Source: Accumulibacter sp.
Lineage (GTDB): Bacteria > Pseudomonadota > Gammaproteobacteria > Burkholderiales > Rhodocyclaceae
Direction: 5' to 3'
Assembly: GCF_036625195.1 (NCBI RefSeq)
Contig: NZ_JAZKUG010000001.1
Coordinates: forward strand, 2,666,001 to 2,730,000
DNA: 64,000 bases
The position numbers and the translations under genes were made by a program. Below are positions 38,191 to 47,668 of this stretch, piece by piece (the first letter of the stretch is position 1; each line of letters begins with the position of its first letter). The notes beneath the pieces were generated by a model. The model was not told where the DNA came from. It ran no database searches and saw only the letters and a program-made list of their open reading frames with translations.

Positions 38191-39570
38191 TCAGAACGGC
38201 AGGTGCAGGTCGGGCCGGGCCTCGTTGAAGACGCGACGGAAATCCGCCTGGATGCGCGCCAGCGCGGCGGCGGAGTCGGCCTCGAAGCGCAGGACGACGA
38301 CCGGCGTCGTGTTCGACGGGCGGGCGAGGCCGAAACCGTCGGCATACTCGACGCGCAGGCCATCGATGGTGATGATCTCGCGCGCGCCGACGAAGCGGGC
38401 GTGCCGCTGCAGTTGCTCGATCAGCACAAAGGGCTCACCCTCGCCCATGCCGATGTTGAGTTCGGGTGTCGAGCTGCTGTCGGGCAGGGCACGCAGCACG
38501 GCGCTGGCATCGGCTGCCTGCGAGACGATCTCGAGCAGCCGGGCGCCGGCATAGAGACCATCGTCAAAGCCGAACCAGCGTTCCTTGAAGAAGATGTGGC
38601 CACTCATTTCGCCGGCCAGCGGCGATCCGCTCTCCTTCAGCTTGGCCTTGACCAGCGCATGCCCGGTCTTCCACATCAAGGGTTCGCCACCGTGCTCGCG
38701 GATCCAGGGCGCCAGCCGGCGGCTGCACTTGACGTCGTAGATGATCGCTTGCCCGGGACAGCGGCGCAGGACGTCGGCGGCAAAGAGCATCAACTGGCGG
38801 TCCGGGTAGATGATCTCGCCGTCACGGGTGACGACGCCGAGACGGTCGCCGTCACCGTCGAAGGCGAGGCCGATCTCGGCCCCGCTGTCGCGCAGCGCCG
38901 CGATCAGATCCTGCAGGTTTTCGGGCTTCGACGGGTCGGGATGGTGGTTCGGAAAGCTGCCGTCGACGGCGCAGAACAGTTCGACGAGTTCGCAACCGAG
39001 GGCCCGGAAGAGCTGCGGCGCGATGCCACCGGCGACGCCGTTGCCGCAGTCGATGGCGATCTTCATCGGCCGTGCCAGGCGGACGTCGCTGCCGATCCGC
39101 GCCAGGTACGCCGGCTGCACGTCGGCGCTGCTGGACTGGCCGGAACCGTGCTGCAGGCGATTGGCGTCGACGCGTTGCCGGATGCCCTGAATCGTCTCGC
39201 CGGCCAGCGTCTCGCCGGCGACGACCATCTTCAGTCCGTTGTAGTCGGGCGGGTTGTGGCTGCCGGTGACGGCGACGCAACTCTGGCAGCCGAGTTCGTG
39301 CGCCGCGAAGTAGACCACCGGTGTCGGCACGCAGCCGACGTCGATGGTGTCGATGCCGGCCATGCGGATGCCGGCCATCAAGGCCTCCGCCAGCTGCGGG
39401 CCCGACAGGCGCCCGTCACGGCCGACCGCGATCGCTCGCTGGCCGCGTTCGACCGCCAGTGAACCGAGTCCATGGCCGATGCGGCTGACGATGGCGGGTG
39501 TCAGCGTGCGGCCGACGATGCCGCGGATGTCGTAGGCCTTGAAGATCTCTTGCGGCAGGGGAGCGTTCAT
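38191..39570 (-). CDS. algC: Phosphomannomutase/phosphoglucomutase
   Basis: Interconverts hexose 1- and 6-phosphates for LPS and exopolysaccharide precursors. The 459-residue alpha-D-phosphohexomutase has the active Ser104 in TGSHNPPDY, the Mg loop DGDGDR (238-243), the sugar-binding GEMSGH (about 324-329) and the phosphate-binding loop VEYADGFGLARPSNTTP near the C terminus (shown for its key Arg-Ser-Asn). ATG at 39570 is preferred; another lies four codons upstream. It starts one base after the stop of the upstream hydrolase gene, within an envelope-linked operon that also has waaF. Confidence 0.94.
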   Translation of the reverse strand: MNAPLPQEIFKAYDIRGIVGRTLTPAIVSRIGHGLGSLAVERGQRAIAVGRDGRLSGPQLAEALMAGIRMAGIDTIDVGCVPTPVVYFAAHELGCQSCVAVTGSHNPPDYNGLKMVVAGETLAGETIQGIRQRVDANRLQHGSGQSSSADVQPAYLARIGSDVRLARPMKIAIDCGNGVAGGIAPQLFRALGCELVELFCAVDGSFPNHHPDPSKPENLQDLIAALRDSGAEIGLAFDGDGDRLGVVTRDGEIIYPDRQLMLFAADVLRRCPGQAIIYDVKCSRRLAPWIREHGGEPLMWKTGHALVKAKLKESGSPLAGEMSGHIFFKERWFGFDDGLYAGARLLEIVSQAADASAVLRALPDSSSTPELNIGMGEGEPFVLIEQLQRHARFVGAREIITIDGLRVEYADGFGLARPSNTTPVVVLRFEADSAAALARIQADFRRVFNEARPDLHLPF

Positions 39571-39571
39571 C

Positions 39572-40546
39572 TCAAACCTCATGCTGGAAATAGTGCAGGA
39601 CTCGTTGCGGCAGCCAGACGAGCTGCCCCGGGGGATTGCCGGTGACGAAGCCGACGTGGCCGCCCTGGCGCGGGAAGTCGATGCGGACACTGCCGGCGAC
39701 CTCGTTGGCGGCAGGCAGCGCCCGTGGCGGCAGGAAAGGATCGTTGACGGCGTTGAGCAGCAGTGTCGGCAGCCGGATGCCGCCCAGCAACGGCTTGCTC
39801 GACGCCCGTCGCCAGTAGTCGTCGGCACCGGCGAAACCATGCAGCGGCGCCGTGACGACATCGTCGAACTCGTACAGGTTGCGGGCGCTGCGCATCCGTC
39901 GTTCGTCGAAGAGCCCCGGGTAGCGGCGCAGCTTGGCCGCCGCGTTGCGCTTCAGGCTGTGCAGGAAGTGCCGGGTGTAGACGCGATTGACGCCATGCGC
40001 GAGATGATGACCACAGGCGGCGAGATCGACCGGTGCGCTGATCGCAGCCGCTGCCTGCAGGCAGCAGCCGGCAGCGGACCCGCGTTCGCCCAGCCACTTG
40101 AGCAGCGCGTTGCCGCCAAGCGAGACGCCTGCCGCGTAGTGCTGCTGCTGCGGGAAAGTGGTCCGCAGACGGTGCAGGATCCAGTCGATCTCGTCGCTGT
40201 CGCCCGAATGGTAGGCGCGCGGCAGGCGATTGCTCTCACCCGAACAGCCGCGGAAGTTGACCGCTACCGCGGCCCAGCCGATCGCCGCCGCAGCTGCCAG
40301 CAGTGCCAGGACGTAGTGACTGTTCGAACTGCCTTCGAGACCATGGAAGACCACCAGCAGCGATCGCGCCTCCTCCGTCGCGGTCACGCCGCCCGCAGTG
40401 ACCAGCCAGTCGAGGTCGATGAAGTCGCCGTCCGGGGTCTCCCAGCGCTGCCGCTGGTAGGGTATCGGGTCGGGGCGGATGAGCAGCGGATAGAGGGTCT
40501 GCAAATGCCCGCCGGGCAGCCAACCGGGCGCGCAATACGGGATCAA
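39572..40546 (-). CDS. YheT-type alpha/beta hydrolase
   Basis: A 324-residue alpha/beta hydrolase of the YheT/ABHD group. PGWLPGGHLQTLYP (7-20) is the family's N-terminal signature, HGLEGSSNSHY (68-78) forms the oxyanion region, the nucleophile is Ser142 in GVSLGGN, and a His in GGHVGFV (about 294-300) completes the triad with a downstream Asp in NDPFLP. Substrate not known; esterase activity is likely. Overlaps the NTF2-like gene by four bases (ATGA) and is one base from algC. Confidence 0.9.
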   Translation of the reverse strand: MIPYCAPGWLPGGHLQTLYPLLIRPDPIPYQRQRWETPDGDFIDLDWLVTAGGVTATEEARSLLVVFHGLEGSSNSHYVLALLAAAAAIGWAAVAVNFRGCSGESNRLPRAYHSGDSDEIDWILHRLRTTFPQQQHYAAGVSLGGNALLKWLGERGSAAGCCLQAAAAISAPVDLAACGHHLAHGVNRVYTRHFLHSLKRNAAAKLRRYPGLFDERRMRSARNLYEFDDVVTAPLHGFAGADDYWRRASSKPLLGGIRLPTLLLNAVNDPFLPPRALPAANEVAGSVRIDFPRQGGHVGFVTGNPPGQLVWLPQRVLHYFQHEV

Positions 40547-40986
40547 TGCAGCGTCCGCGGCGTGTTGCGGTCGCCGCTGCCATCGCCCTCGGCGGCTTCG
40601 CGCTCGGCCGCGGTCGACGAGTGGTGCGCCAGCAGCCGCCAGCCGCTGGCGCCACGCTGGAAGACGTTGGTGGCGAGCATCGGGCCGTGCGGTTTGCGGT
40701 CGTCGCCGATGTACAGCATCTCGACGACGCTGTGTACCGACAGCAGCATGCCGTTCCAGCGGACGCCGCGGCTCAGTCGCACCGACAGGCGCGGATTGTT
40801 GGCGAAGATGCCGCGCCAGCTGTCACGGATCGCGTCGGCGCCGACCAGGCGCTGGCCAGTCGGGTGAATGCAGACGATTTCCTCGTCTTCCGCCCAGACG
40901 CTCATCAGAGCACCCAGGTCGGCGCGGGCGATGGCCTCGTAGAAGGCCGCCTCGACATCCTCGGGGGTGGCAAAGATGACGATCAT
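40543..40986 (-). CDS. NTF2-like/SnoaL-fold protein
   Basis: A 147-residue single NTF2-like domain: PEDVEAAFYEAIARADLGAL (7-26), VWAEDEEIVCIHPTGQRLVG, IRDSWRGIFANNPRLS, and C-terminal SGWRLLAHHSSTA, the DUF4440/SnoaL_3 pattern. Such domains bind small molecules or act as cyclases and isomerases, so no reaction can be named. Start and stop overlap waaF and the hydrolase gene by four bases each, showing that it is an integral part of this operon. The last 20 residues are low-complexity. Confidence 0.8.
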   Translation of the reverse strand: MIVIFATPEDVEAAFYEAIARADLGALMSVWAEDEEIVCIHPTGQRLVGADAIRDSWRGIFANNPRLSVRLSRGVRWNGMLLSVHSVVEMLYIGDDRKPHGPMLATNVFQRGASGWRLLAHHSSTAAEREAAEGDGSGDRNTPRTLH

Positions 40987-41999
40987 GCGGCGACTCCACC
41001 AAGGCAGGCGGCGAGCACGCGCTCGGGCTCGAGCTTCTGCAGGCAGTCGAGATGGCCGAGCGGACACTGCCGTTTGAAGCAGGGGCTGCAGGCGAGATTG
41101 AGGCTGATGATCGTCGCCGTTGCCGACAGCGGCGGCGTGAAGTCGGGTGATGACGAGCCGTAGACGGCAACGACCCGGCGGCCGAGGGCGGCAGCCACGT
41201 GCATCAGGCCGGAATCGTTGCAGACGACCAGCGAGGCGGCACCGAGGAGGTCGATCGCCTGTGCCAGCGTCGTCGCACCGCACAGATTGAGCGGCAGGCT
41301 GCCGGGGCTGGCATGCTCGAGGATCTCTTCGCCGACGGGCCTGTCCTTGGCCGACCCGAGCAGCCAGACGGCATGACCGCGCTGGGCCAGCGCGGCGGCC
41401 AGGGCGGCAAAGTGTCGCGCCGGCCAGCGTTTTGCCGGCCCGTATTCGGCACCCGGACAGAAGACCGCGAGTTTCGCCGGCAGGCTGACGCCGAGCGCGG
41501 CCAGCGTCTCGATGCGCTGCGCCGGGCTGGTGCGCAGGCGCGGTTGCGGCACGGGTCGAGGCAGTGGCGTTGCCGGCTCTTCGGCGAGCTGGGCGAAGCG
41601 CTCCGCCATCTGCGGCAGCAGCTTCTTGTCCAGCGTGTGGCGGCGGTTGATCAATCCGTAGCGGCTTTCGCCGATGAAGCCGATACGCTCGGGGATGTCG
41701 GCGAAGAACGGGATCAGGGCCGACTTGAGCGAGTTGGGCAGGACATAGGCGCGCTGGTAGCCCTCGCGTGCCAGTTCGCGGGCGATGCGGTGGCGGGTGC
41801 GCAGCGACAGTTCGCCATGCGCGAATGGGCTGTCGACGATGCGGTTGATCTCGGGCATCCGCTCGAGGACCGCTGCCACCCAGCGCGGCGCCAGCGCATC
41901 GAGCTGCAGGCCAGGGGTGCGCTCGTGCAGCCGGGTGAACAGCGGCTGCGCCAGTACCGAGTCACCGATCCACGAAGGGGCGACGACGAGGGCTTTCAT
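40983..41999 (-). CDS. waaF: ADP-heptose--LPS heptosyltransferase II
   Basis: Adds the second L-glycero-D-manno-heptose to the LPS inner core on the cytoplasmic face. The 338-residue GT9 protein has APSWIGDSVLAQPLF (about 7-21), PNSLKSALIPFFADIPERIGF (key residues), FCPGAEYGPAKRWP (about 179-192), the NDSGLMHVAAALG donor site (about 261-273) and C-terminal CSPCFKRQCPLGHLDCL. ATG at 41999 is used; GTG at 42002 adds one residue. Overlaps the NTF2-like gene by four bases. Confidence 0.94.
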   Translation of the reverse strand: MKALVVAPSWIGDSVLAQPLFTRLHERTPGLQLDALAPRWVAAVLERMPEINRIVDSPFAHGELSLRTRHRIARELAREGYQRAYVLPNSLKSALIPFFADIPERIGFIGESRYGLINRRHTLDKKLLPQMAERFAQLAEEPATPLPRPVPQPRLRTSPAQRIETLAALGVSLPAKLAVFCPGAEYGPAKRWPARHFAALAAALAQRGHAVWLLGSAKDRPVGEEILEHASPGSLPLNLCGATTLAQAIDLLGAASLVVCNDSGLMHVAAALGRRVVAVYGSSSPDFTPPLSATATIISLNLACSPCFKRQCPLGHLDCLQKLEPERVLAACLGGVAA

Positions 42000-42044
42000 C
42001 ACTGGCTGTGCGGTGTGCGCTACCCGTGTTCGGGTAGCGGAGGC

Positions 42045-42242
42045 TCAGTGGTGGCCTTTCGGGAGCCCGCCCTGCAGCACATAGTGGGCGCTGCAGTACG
42101 GGCAGGTGGCCTCGCCACTGTGGGTGATGTCGAGGAAGACGCGCGGGTGCCTGGCCCAGAGCGGTGCGTCCTTCGTCGGGCAGTGCAGCGGCAGGTCGTT
42201 GGCGGTGACCGCGATGGGCTTCTGTTGGTCGTTCTGGGACAT
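42045..42242 (-). CDS. zf-CHCC zinc-finger protein
   Basis: A 65-residue protein with the zf-CHCC pattern Cys21, His32, Cys47, Cys50 (LHCPTKDAPLWARHP...ATCPYC), related to the zinc-binding mitochondrial complex I subunit NDUFS6. In betaproteobacteria this small gene usually lies beside ilvE and waaF, as here. Its role is unknown. It starts eight bases after the ilvE stop. Confidence 0.85.
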   Translation of the reverse strand: MSQNDQQKPIAVTANDLPLHCPTKDAPLWARHPRVFLDITHSGEATCPYCSAHYVLQGGLPKGHH

Positions 42243-42250
42243 CTTCTTGA

Positions 42251-43189
42251 TCACCTTGCAGAAGGCGTTTGGACGTAGACGAGCCAGTTCTCGTGCGCCG
42301 GCACGCGGCCGTTCACGCAGTCGAAGAACAGGCTCTGGATTTTCGTCGTGATCGGCCCGCGGTGGCCGGCACCGATCTGGCGGTTGTCGAGTTCGCGGAT
42401 CGGCGTCACTTCGGCGGCAGTGCCGGTGAAGAACGCCTCGTCGGCGCAATAGACCTCGTCACGCGTGATGCGCTTCTCGACCACCGGGATGTCGAGTTCG
42501 GCGGCAAGCTCGAGGACCGAGGCGCGCGTGATTCCTTCGAGGCAGGACGTCAGATCCGGCGTGTACAGCGTTCCCTTCTTGGCGATGAATACGTTCTCGC
42601 CGGCACCTTCGGCGACATAACCATCGACATCGAGGAGCAGTGCCTCGTCGTAACCGTCGTGCGCGACTTCCTGGTGGGCGAGGATCGAGTTGGTGTAGGT
42701 GCCGACCGATTTCGAGCGGCACATGTTGATATTCACGTGGTGGCGGGTGAAGGACGAGGTCTTGACGCGGATTCCCTTCTCCATTCCCTCGGCACCGAGG
42801 TAGGCACCCCACGGCCAGGCGGCGATGGCGACATGCGTGCTGATCGCGGTGGCGGCGATGCCCATCGCCTCCGAGCCGTAGAAGACGATCGGCCGGATGT
42901 AGCACGACTCGAGGCCGTTCGCGCGCACGACTTCCTTCTGCGCTTCGAGCAGGGTCTCGCGATCGTAGGGCATCTTCATCTGGAAGATGTAGGCGGAGTT
43001 GAACAGCCGCTCGGTATGCTCGGCGAGGCGGAAGATCGCCGTGCCCCTGGCCGCCTTGTAGGCGCGGACGCCCTCGAAGACGCCCATGCCATAATGCAGG
43101 GTATGGGTCAGCACATGGGTCGTGGCGTCGCGCCATGGAACCAGCTTGCCATCGTACCAGATGAAGCCGTCGCGATCCGCCATGGACAT
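42251..43189 (-). CDS. ilvE: Branched-chain amino acid aminotransferase
   Basis: PLP-dependent class IV aminotransferase, 312 residues, last step of Leu, Ile and Val synthesis. HYGMGVFEGVRAY (32-44), the Schiff-base Lys160 in CRSKSVGTYTNS, DGYVAEGAGENVF (about 189-201) and FFTGTAAEVTPI (about 260) are all as expected. First gene of a seven-gene minus-strand run that ends with the HDOD protein. A divergent nudix gene begins 107 bases away. Confidence 0.95.
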   Translation of the reverse strand: MSMADRDGFIWYDGKLVPWRDATTHVLTHTLHYGMGVFEGVRAYKAARGTAIFRLAEHTERLFNSAYIFQMKMPYDRETLLEAQKEVVRANGLESCYIRPIVFYGSEAMGIAATAISTHVAIAAWPWGAYLGAEGMEKGIRVKTSSFTRHHVNINMCRSKSVGTYTNSILAHQEVAHDGYDEALLLDVDGYVAEGAGENVFIAKKGTLYTPDLTSCLEGITRASVLELAAELDIPVVEKRITRDEVYCADEAFFTGTAAEVTPIRELDNRQIGAGHRGPITTKIQSLFFDCVNGRVPAHENWLVYVQTPSAR

Positions 43190-43226
43190 CGTCTTCTCCC
43201 CTCGAGCCGCTAAACCTGAAGCGGAA

Positions 43227-43263
43227 ATTCTAGCCGATTTCGCCCCCTCGTTGGCGCTAAAAT
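43227..43263. promoter_or_regulatory. Candidate divergent -10 boxes between ilvE and nudJ
   Basis: On the minus strand TAGAAT (43232-43227) precedes ilvE; on the plus strand TAAAAT (43258-43263) precedes the nudix gene. Neither has a good -35, so both are tentative. Confidence 0.3.
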
Positions 43264-43296
43264 GGCGGCTTCGCCGACCGCCGCAGGGCTGCAGCC

Positions 43297-43752
43297 ATGA
43301 TCTGGAAACCGAACGTCACCGTCGCCGCGGTACTCGAACGCGACGGGCGTTTCCTGCTCGTCGAAGAGGAAACCGAGTACGGCATCCGCTTCAACCAGCC
43401 GGCAGGGCACCTCGACTGGGGTGAGTCGCTGCTCGACGCTACCGTCCGCGAGACGCTCGAGGAGACGGCGTACACGATGCGCCCGGATTCGCTGCTTGGC
43501 GTCTACCTTTACCCGACCGGCGCCGGCGATCTCGCCTACCTGCGCTTTGCCTTTGCCGGCGAGATCGTCGCCCACGATCCCTTGCGGCAGCTCGACGCCG
43601 GCATCCTCGCCGCACACTGGCTGACGGTGGAGGAAATCCGCGCGCGGCAGGCGCAGCACCGCAGTCCGTTGGTGCTGCGCTGCATCGACGACTGGCTGTC
43701 CGGCAGGCGTTACCCACTGCAGCTTCTGAGCCATTTTCCGTGCGCTGGCTGA
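43297..43752 (+). CDS. nudJ: Nudix hydrolase, NudJ type
   Basis: A 151-residue Nudix protein. The catalytic box runs from Gly37 (GHLDWGESLLDATVRETLEE, Glu residues 43, 52, 55, 56), and FNQPAGHLDWGES is the NudJ pattern. NudJ hydrolyses thiamine pyrophosphates and other diphosphates. NudJ-MnmA adjacency is common in proteobacteria, and mnmA follows one gene later. Its 3' end overlaps the next start by 13 bases. Confidence 0.9.
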   Translation: MIWKPNVTVAAVLERDGRFLLVEEETEYGIRFNQPAGHLDWGESLLDATVRETLEETAYTMRPDSLLGVYLYPTGAGDLAYLRFAFAGEIVAHDPLRQLDAGILAAHWLTVEEIRARQAQHRSPLVLRCIDDWLSGRRYPLQLLSHFPCAG

Positions 43753-44360
43753 TCGTCCTGCTGTTGGCGGCATCGGCGCAGACGGCGGTGGCCGACGCGA
43801 CGCTGCGGGTCTGCTACAACTACGGCTGCGTGGAGGAGGCGGAGGTGCGCTACAGCGAGCGGCAACTGGCGCTGGTTGGAGCCTTTCTCGCGGCCGCCGG
43901 CGACGCCGCCGACGAGCGCGACCGGTTGGCGCTGGTGATCGGTTGGCTGCTCGGCTGGGCGGGTGAGCAGAGCGCGATCGCCGCCGACCGTGGCGGCAAT
44001 GTTGCCGACGATGGGGTCGATGGGCGAATGGACTGCATCGATCATTCGCTGACGACGACGCGGCTGCTGCGCATGCTCGACGATCGTCGCTGGTTGCGCT
44101 TCCATGAGGTTCGGGAACCGGTGCTGCGGACGCGCTACCTGTTCGCTGCCCATTTCTCGGCGCAGATCGCGGAAAAGGCAGCGGCGCCGACGCCGGACGG
44201 CGTCGCTGCGACGGCGAAGCTGCACGTCGTCGACAGTTGGTTTCACGACAATGGCCAGCCGGCGGTGGTCCTGTCGTTGCCGGAATGGCTCGCCGGCGGC
44301 GGTGAGGTGGAGAGTGCGCTGCCTTCGCTGATCGCCGGCATGCCGGCTTTTGGGCCGTGA
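43740..44360 (+). CDS. Exported hypothetical protein between nudJ and mnmA
   Basis: A 206-residue protein with a clear Sec signal peptide (MRWLIVLLLAASAQTAVA). The mature part has Cys in VCYNYGCVEEAEV (about 24-36) and one in GRMDCIDHSLTTTRLL (about 107-122), followed by HVVDSWFHDNGQPAVVLSLPEWL, shown in part, near the C terminus. I do not recall a function; similar proteins occur in other betaproteobacteria. GTG start at 43740 lies inside the end of nudJ. Expected in the periplasm. Confidence 0.75.
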   Translation: MRWLIVLLLAASAQTAVADATLRVCYNYGCVEEAEVRYSERQLALVGAFLAAAGDAADERDRLALVIGWLLGWAGEQSAIAADRGGNVADDGVDGRMDCIDHSLTTTRLLRMLDDRRWLRFHEVREPVLRTRYLFAAHFSAQIAEKAAAPTPDGVAATAKLHVVDSWFHDNGQPAVVLSLPEWLAGGGEVESALPSLIAGMPAFGP

Positions 44361-44387
44361 GATGATGATGGCTGCGGGGACAGGGAA

Positions 44388-45488
44388 ATGAACAAAGGAA
44401 GAACGGTGCTCGTCGGCCTCTCGGGCGGCGTCGATTCGGCGGTTGCCGCGCTGCTGCTCAAGGAGCAGGGATGGCGCGTGGTTGGCCTGTTCATGAAAAA
44501 CTGGGAGGACGACGATACCGACGAGCATTGCGCGTCGCGCCAGGACCTGATCGACGTCATGAGTATCGCCGACACGCTCGGGATCGACGTCGAGGTGCTG
44601 AACTTCGCCGCCGAGTACCGCGAGCGCGTCTTCGCCCATTTCCTGCGCGAGTACGAGGCGGGGCGGACACCGAACCCGGATGTCCTGTGCAATTCAGAGA
44701 TCAAGTTCAGGGCCTTTCTCGAGCACGCGGAGCGAATCGGTGCCGACCGCATCGCCACCGGCCACTATGCCGGCGTGCGCGAGTTCCAAGGCGCGTGGCA
44801 GTTGCTCAAGGCCGAGGATGGCACCAAGGACCAGAGCTATTTCCTGCATAGGCTGCAACAGGAGCAACTGGCGACGACGTTGTTCCCGCTCGCCGGACTG
44901 TACAAGCGTGACGTCCGCCGAATTGCCGCCGATGCCGGCCTGCATGTAGCGCTGAAGAAGGATTCGACCGGTATCTGCTTCATCGGCGAGCGACCCTTCA
45001 AGGAGTTCCTGATGCGCTACCTGCCGCCGCAGCAGGGCGAGATTCGCTGCCTCGACGACGACCGCGTGCTCGGTGAGCACGACGGCGTTGCCTACCACAC
45101 CATCGGCCAGCGCAAGGGGCTGCACATCGGCGGCGTCAAGGGCGGCAAGGGTGGCGCGAGCGGCGACCACGACGCCTGGTTCGTCGCCGGCAAGGACATC
45201 GTCAACAACGTCCTGCACGTCGTCCAGGGCCACGATCACCCGGCGTTGTTCAGCGACGAGCTGACGGCGCGCGACCTCTCCTGGGTGTCCGGCCAGGCGC
45301 CGCACACACACTGGGTGTATACGGCGAAGACGCGCTACCGGCAGGCCGATGCGCCGTGCGAGATCGAGTGGGTGGCAGCGGACGCCTGCCGCATCCGCTT
45401 CGCCGAAGCGCAGTGGGCGGTGACTCCGGGGCAGTCGGTCGTGGTGTACGAGAGCCGCGTCTGTCTCGGCGGCGGCGTCATCGCCTGA
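44388..45488 (+). CDS. mnmA: tRNA-specific 2-thiouridylase
   Basis: Thiolates U34 of Lys, Glu and Gln tRNAs. The 366-residue protein has the PP-loop GLSGGVDSAVAA (10-21), the catalytic Cys101 in NPDVLCNSEIKF, the partner Cys197 in STGICFIGERPF, and HTIGQRKGLHIGG. Both cysteines needed for persulfide chemistry are present. It ends 27 bases before the convergent ybiT gene. Confidence 0.96.
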   Translation: MNKGRTVLVGLSGGVDSAVAALLLKEQGWRVVGLFMKNWEDDDTDEHCASRQDLIDVMSIADTLGIDVEVLNFAAEYRERVFAHFLREYEAGRTPNPDVLCNSEIKFRAFLEHAERIGADRIATGHYAGVREFQGAWQLLKAEDGTKDQSYFLHRLQQEQLATTLFPLAGLYKRDVRRIAADAGLHVALKKDSTGICFIGERPFKEFLMRYLPPQQGEIRCLDDDRVLGEHDGVAYHTIGQRKGLHIGGVKGGKGGASGDHDAWFVAGKDIVNNVLHVVQGHDHPALFSDELTARDLSWVSGQAPHTHWVYTAKTRYRQADAPCEIEWVAADACRIRFAEAQWAVTPGQSVVVYESRVCLGGGVIA

Positions 45489-45515
45489 GCCAACGCCGCC
45501 ACGCTGCACGTCGCT

Positions 45516-47138
45516 TCAGGCGATGCCCTGGCTGGCGAGGTAGTCTTCGTAGTTGCCCAGGTAGTTGACCAAGGTTCCATCGGGGCGGATTTCAAGCAAG
45601 CGCGTGGCCAGTGACGAGACGAACTCGCGGTCGTGCGAGACGAAGATCAGCGTTCCCTTGAACTTCTCGAGCGCGGTGTTGAGCGACTCGATCGATTCCA
45701 TGTCGAGGTGGTTGGTCGGTTCGTCCATGACCAGCACGTTCGGCCGCTGCAGCATCAGCTTGCCGAAGATCATCCGCCCCTGTTCGCCGCCCGAGATGAC
45801 GCGCACCGGCTTGTGCACCTCGTTGCCCGAGAACAGCAGCCGGCCGAGCGTGCCGCGGATCAGCGTCGCCAGGTCGTCGCCGTCTTCGGCGCTGCCTCGC
45901 GCGTAGCCGGCGATCCACTCGGTCAGGCTGAGATCGCTGTCGAAGTCGAGCGCGTGGTCCTGCGCGCAGTAGCCAGGGCGCGCCTTTTCGGCCCACTTGA
46001 TGGTGCCGCGCTGCGCCTGCAACTCGCCCATCAGCAGCTTGAGCAGCGTCGTCTTGCCGACGCCGTTCTCACCGATGATCGCCAGGCGCTCGCCGCCGTT
46101 TAGCGTCAGGTCGAGCTTGCTGAAGAGTGGCCGCGCGGCACCGTGATAGGCGAAGCCGAGGTTCTGAATCTCGACCGCCTGTCGGTGCAGCTTTTCCTTC
46201 TCGTCGAAGTCGAAGCGGATCCAAGGATATTGGCGTGAAGACGGCTTGACGTCCTCGGGTTTCAGCTTGTCGATCAGCTTCAGGCGTGAGGTGGCCTGCT
46301 TGGCCTTCGAGGCGTTGGCCGAGAAGCGACGGACGAAGCTCTGCAACTCGGCGATCCGCTCCTTGGCCTTGGCGTTGGCACTCTGCTGCCGTTGCCGGGC
46401 CTGCGTCGACGCTTCCATGAAGTCGTCGTAGTTCCCGGGGTAGACGGTGATCCTGCCGTAATCGAGGTCCGCCATGTGCGTGCAGACCTGGTTGAGGAAG
46501 TGGCGATCGTGCGAGATGATGACCATCGTGCTGTTGCGGTCGTTGATCACGTTCTCCAGCCAGCGGATGGTGCCGATGTCGAGGTTGTTCGTCGGTTCGT
46601 CGAGGAGCAGGATGTCCGGGTCGGCGAACAGCGCCTGGATCAGCAGGACGCGCAGCTTCCAGCCCGGAGCAACGTCGCTCATTGGGCCGTAGTGCTGCGC
46701 CGCCGGAATGCCGACGCCGAGCAGCAACTCGCCGGCGCGCGACTCGGCGCTGTAGCCGCCATACTCGGCAAAGCGGGCCTCGAGGTCGGCGGCGTGCATG
46801 TAGTCCGCCTCGCTGGCGTCGGGGTTGGCGTAGATGGCGTCCTTCTCGAGCATGCAGGCCCACATTTCCTCATGTCCCATCATGACGACGTCGATCACCC
46901 GCTGCTCCTCGAAGGAGAACTGGTCCTGGCGCAGGTAGGCCATGCGCTCGTGGACGTCCTTCGTGACGTTGCCGGCAGTGGGTTCGAGCTCGCGAGCGAG
47001 AATCTTCATCAAGGTCGACTTGCCCGAGCCATTGGCGCCAATCAGTCCGTAACGATAGCCCTCGCCGAACTTGAGCGAGACGTTCTCGAAGAGGGGGCGC
47101 GCCCCGAACTGCATGGTGATGTTGTTGGCGATGAGCAC
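45516..47138 (-). CDS. ybiT: ABC-F ATPase, YbiT type
   Basis: A soluble twin-ATPase of 540 residues that acts on ribosomes rather than in transport. It has Walker A GANGSGKST (33-41) and GENGVGKTT (about 355-363), two LSGGE-type signatures (the second as ISGGEQGRM), LLLDEPTNNLD and MDEPTNHLD, and the helical linker of about residues 235-310. MLIANNITMQFGARPLFENV matches YbiT at the start. No membrane segments. The 530-base gap upstream holds its promoter. Confidence 0.93.
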   Translation of the reverse strand: MLIANNITMQFGARPLFENVSLKFGEGYRYGLIGANGSGKSTLMKILARELEPTAGNVTKDVHERMAYLRQDQFSFEEQRVIDVVMMGHEEMWACMLEKDAIYANPDASEADYMHAADLEARFAEYGGYSAESRAGELLLGVGIPAAQHYGPMSDVAPGWKLRVLLIQALFADPDILLLDEPTNNLDIGTIRWLENVINDRNSTMVIISHDRHFLNQVCTHMADLDYGRITVYPGNYDDFMEASTQARQRQQSANAKAKERIAELQSFVRRFSANASKAKQATSRLKLIDKLKPEDVKPSSRQYPWIRFDFDEKEKLHRQAVEIQNLGFAYHGAARPLFSKLDLTLNGGERLAIIGENGVGKTTLLKLLMGELQAQRGTIKWAEKARPGYCAQDHALDFDSDLSLTEWIAGYARGSAEDGDDLATLIRGTLGRLLFSGNEVHKPVRVISGGEQGRMIFGKLMLQRPNVLVMDEPTNHLDMESIESLNTALEKFKGTLIFVSHDREFVSSLATRLLEIRPDGTLVNYLGNYEDYLASQGIA

Positions 47139-47668
47139 GAAGGAACCTCTGCAAGATCGAATGCGCGAAAGTCAGACAAGAAGGAATCGCCGCAGGCCCC
47201 CGGACGGGCACCGGGGCGGCGTCGAGGGACGCGGTGGCGACGCGGAGCGGCGGCCAGCTGCATTGGCACCGGTGCTGCGGCAGGCGACACCATTCGTCTG
47301 GCGAGACCGCGCAATTGTACCGCAGGCGCGCGCTTCATGCCGGCGTGCGCGACCCGGGTTGGCCCCGCAGCCGCCGTCGCCGTCGCCTGCGCTTGCCGTG
47401 ACGGCGCGCCGAGTGTCCGCGATTGACGTGGTTTACGGAGCCGGCCTATACTGCCCGGTGTCGCTGCGCCTCGTTTTCCCGGATCACGGCAGGCCGGGCG
47501 GGCATGATGGGCCGGCGAGGTGGCGGCTTGGGCGGCACCGGCCACGGCCGCCGTGCACCAGGCACTGGCCGAAGACGTGGCACCTGCAGCCCGAACCCCT
47601 GTCTCGCCCCGGACGAGCGGTACGGGCATGTGCCCTTGCCAGGGGACGTTTCATCGGGAGCAAGCGGT
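47139..47668. other. Gene-free region of about 530 bp between ybiT and uspA
   Basis: Divergent intergenic region, very GC-rich. The only strong signal is a sigma70-type promoter at 47423-47452 directed to uspA. No frame has convincing protein composition and no RNA gene is recognised. Confidence 0.5.
47423..47452 (+). promoter_or_regulatory. Sigma70-type promoter for uspA copy 2
   Basis: TTGACG (47423-47428) and TATACT (47447-47452) are separated by 18 bases. Each differs from consensus at one position. It would give a leader of about 210 bases before the uspA ATG. Confidence 0.6.
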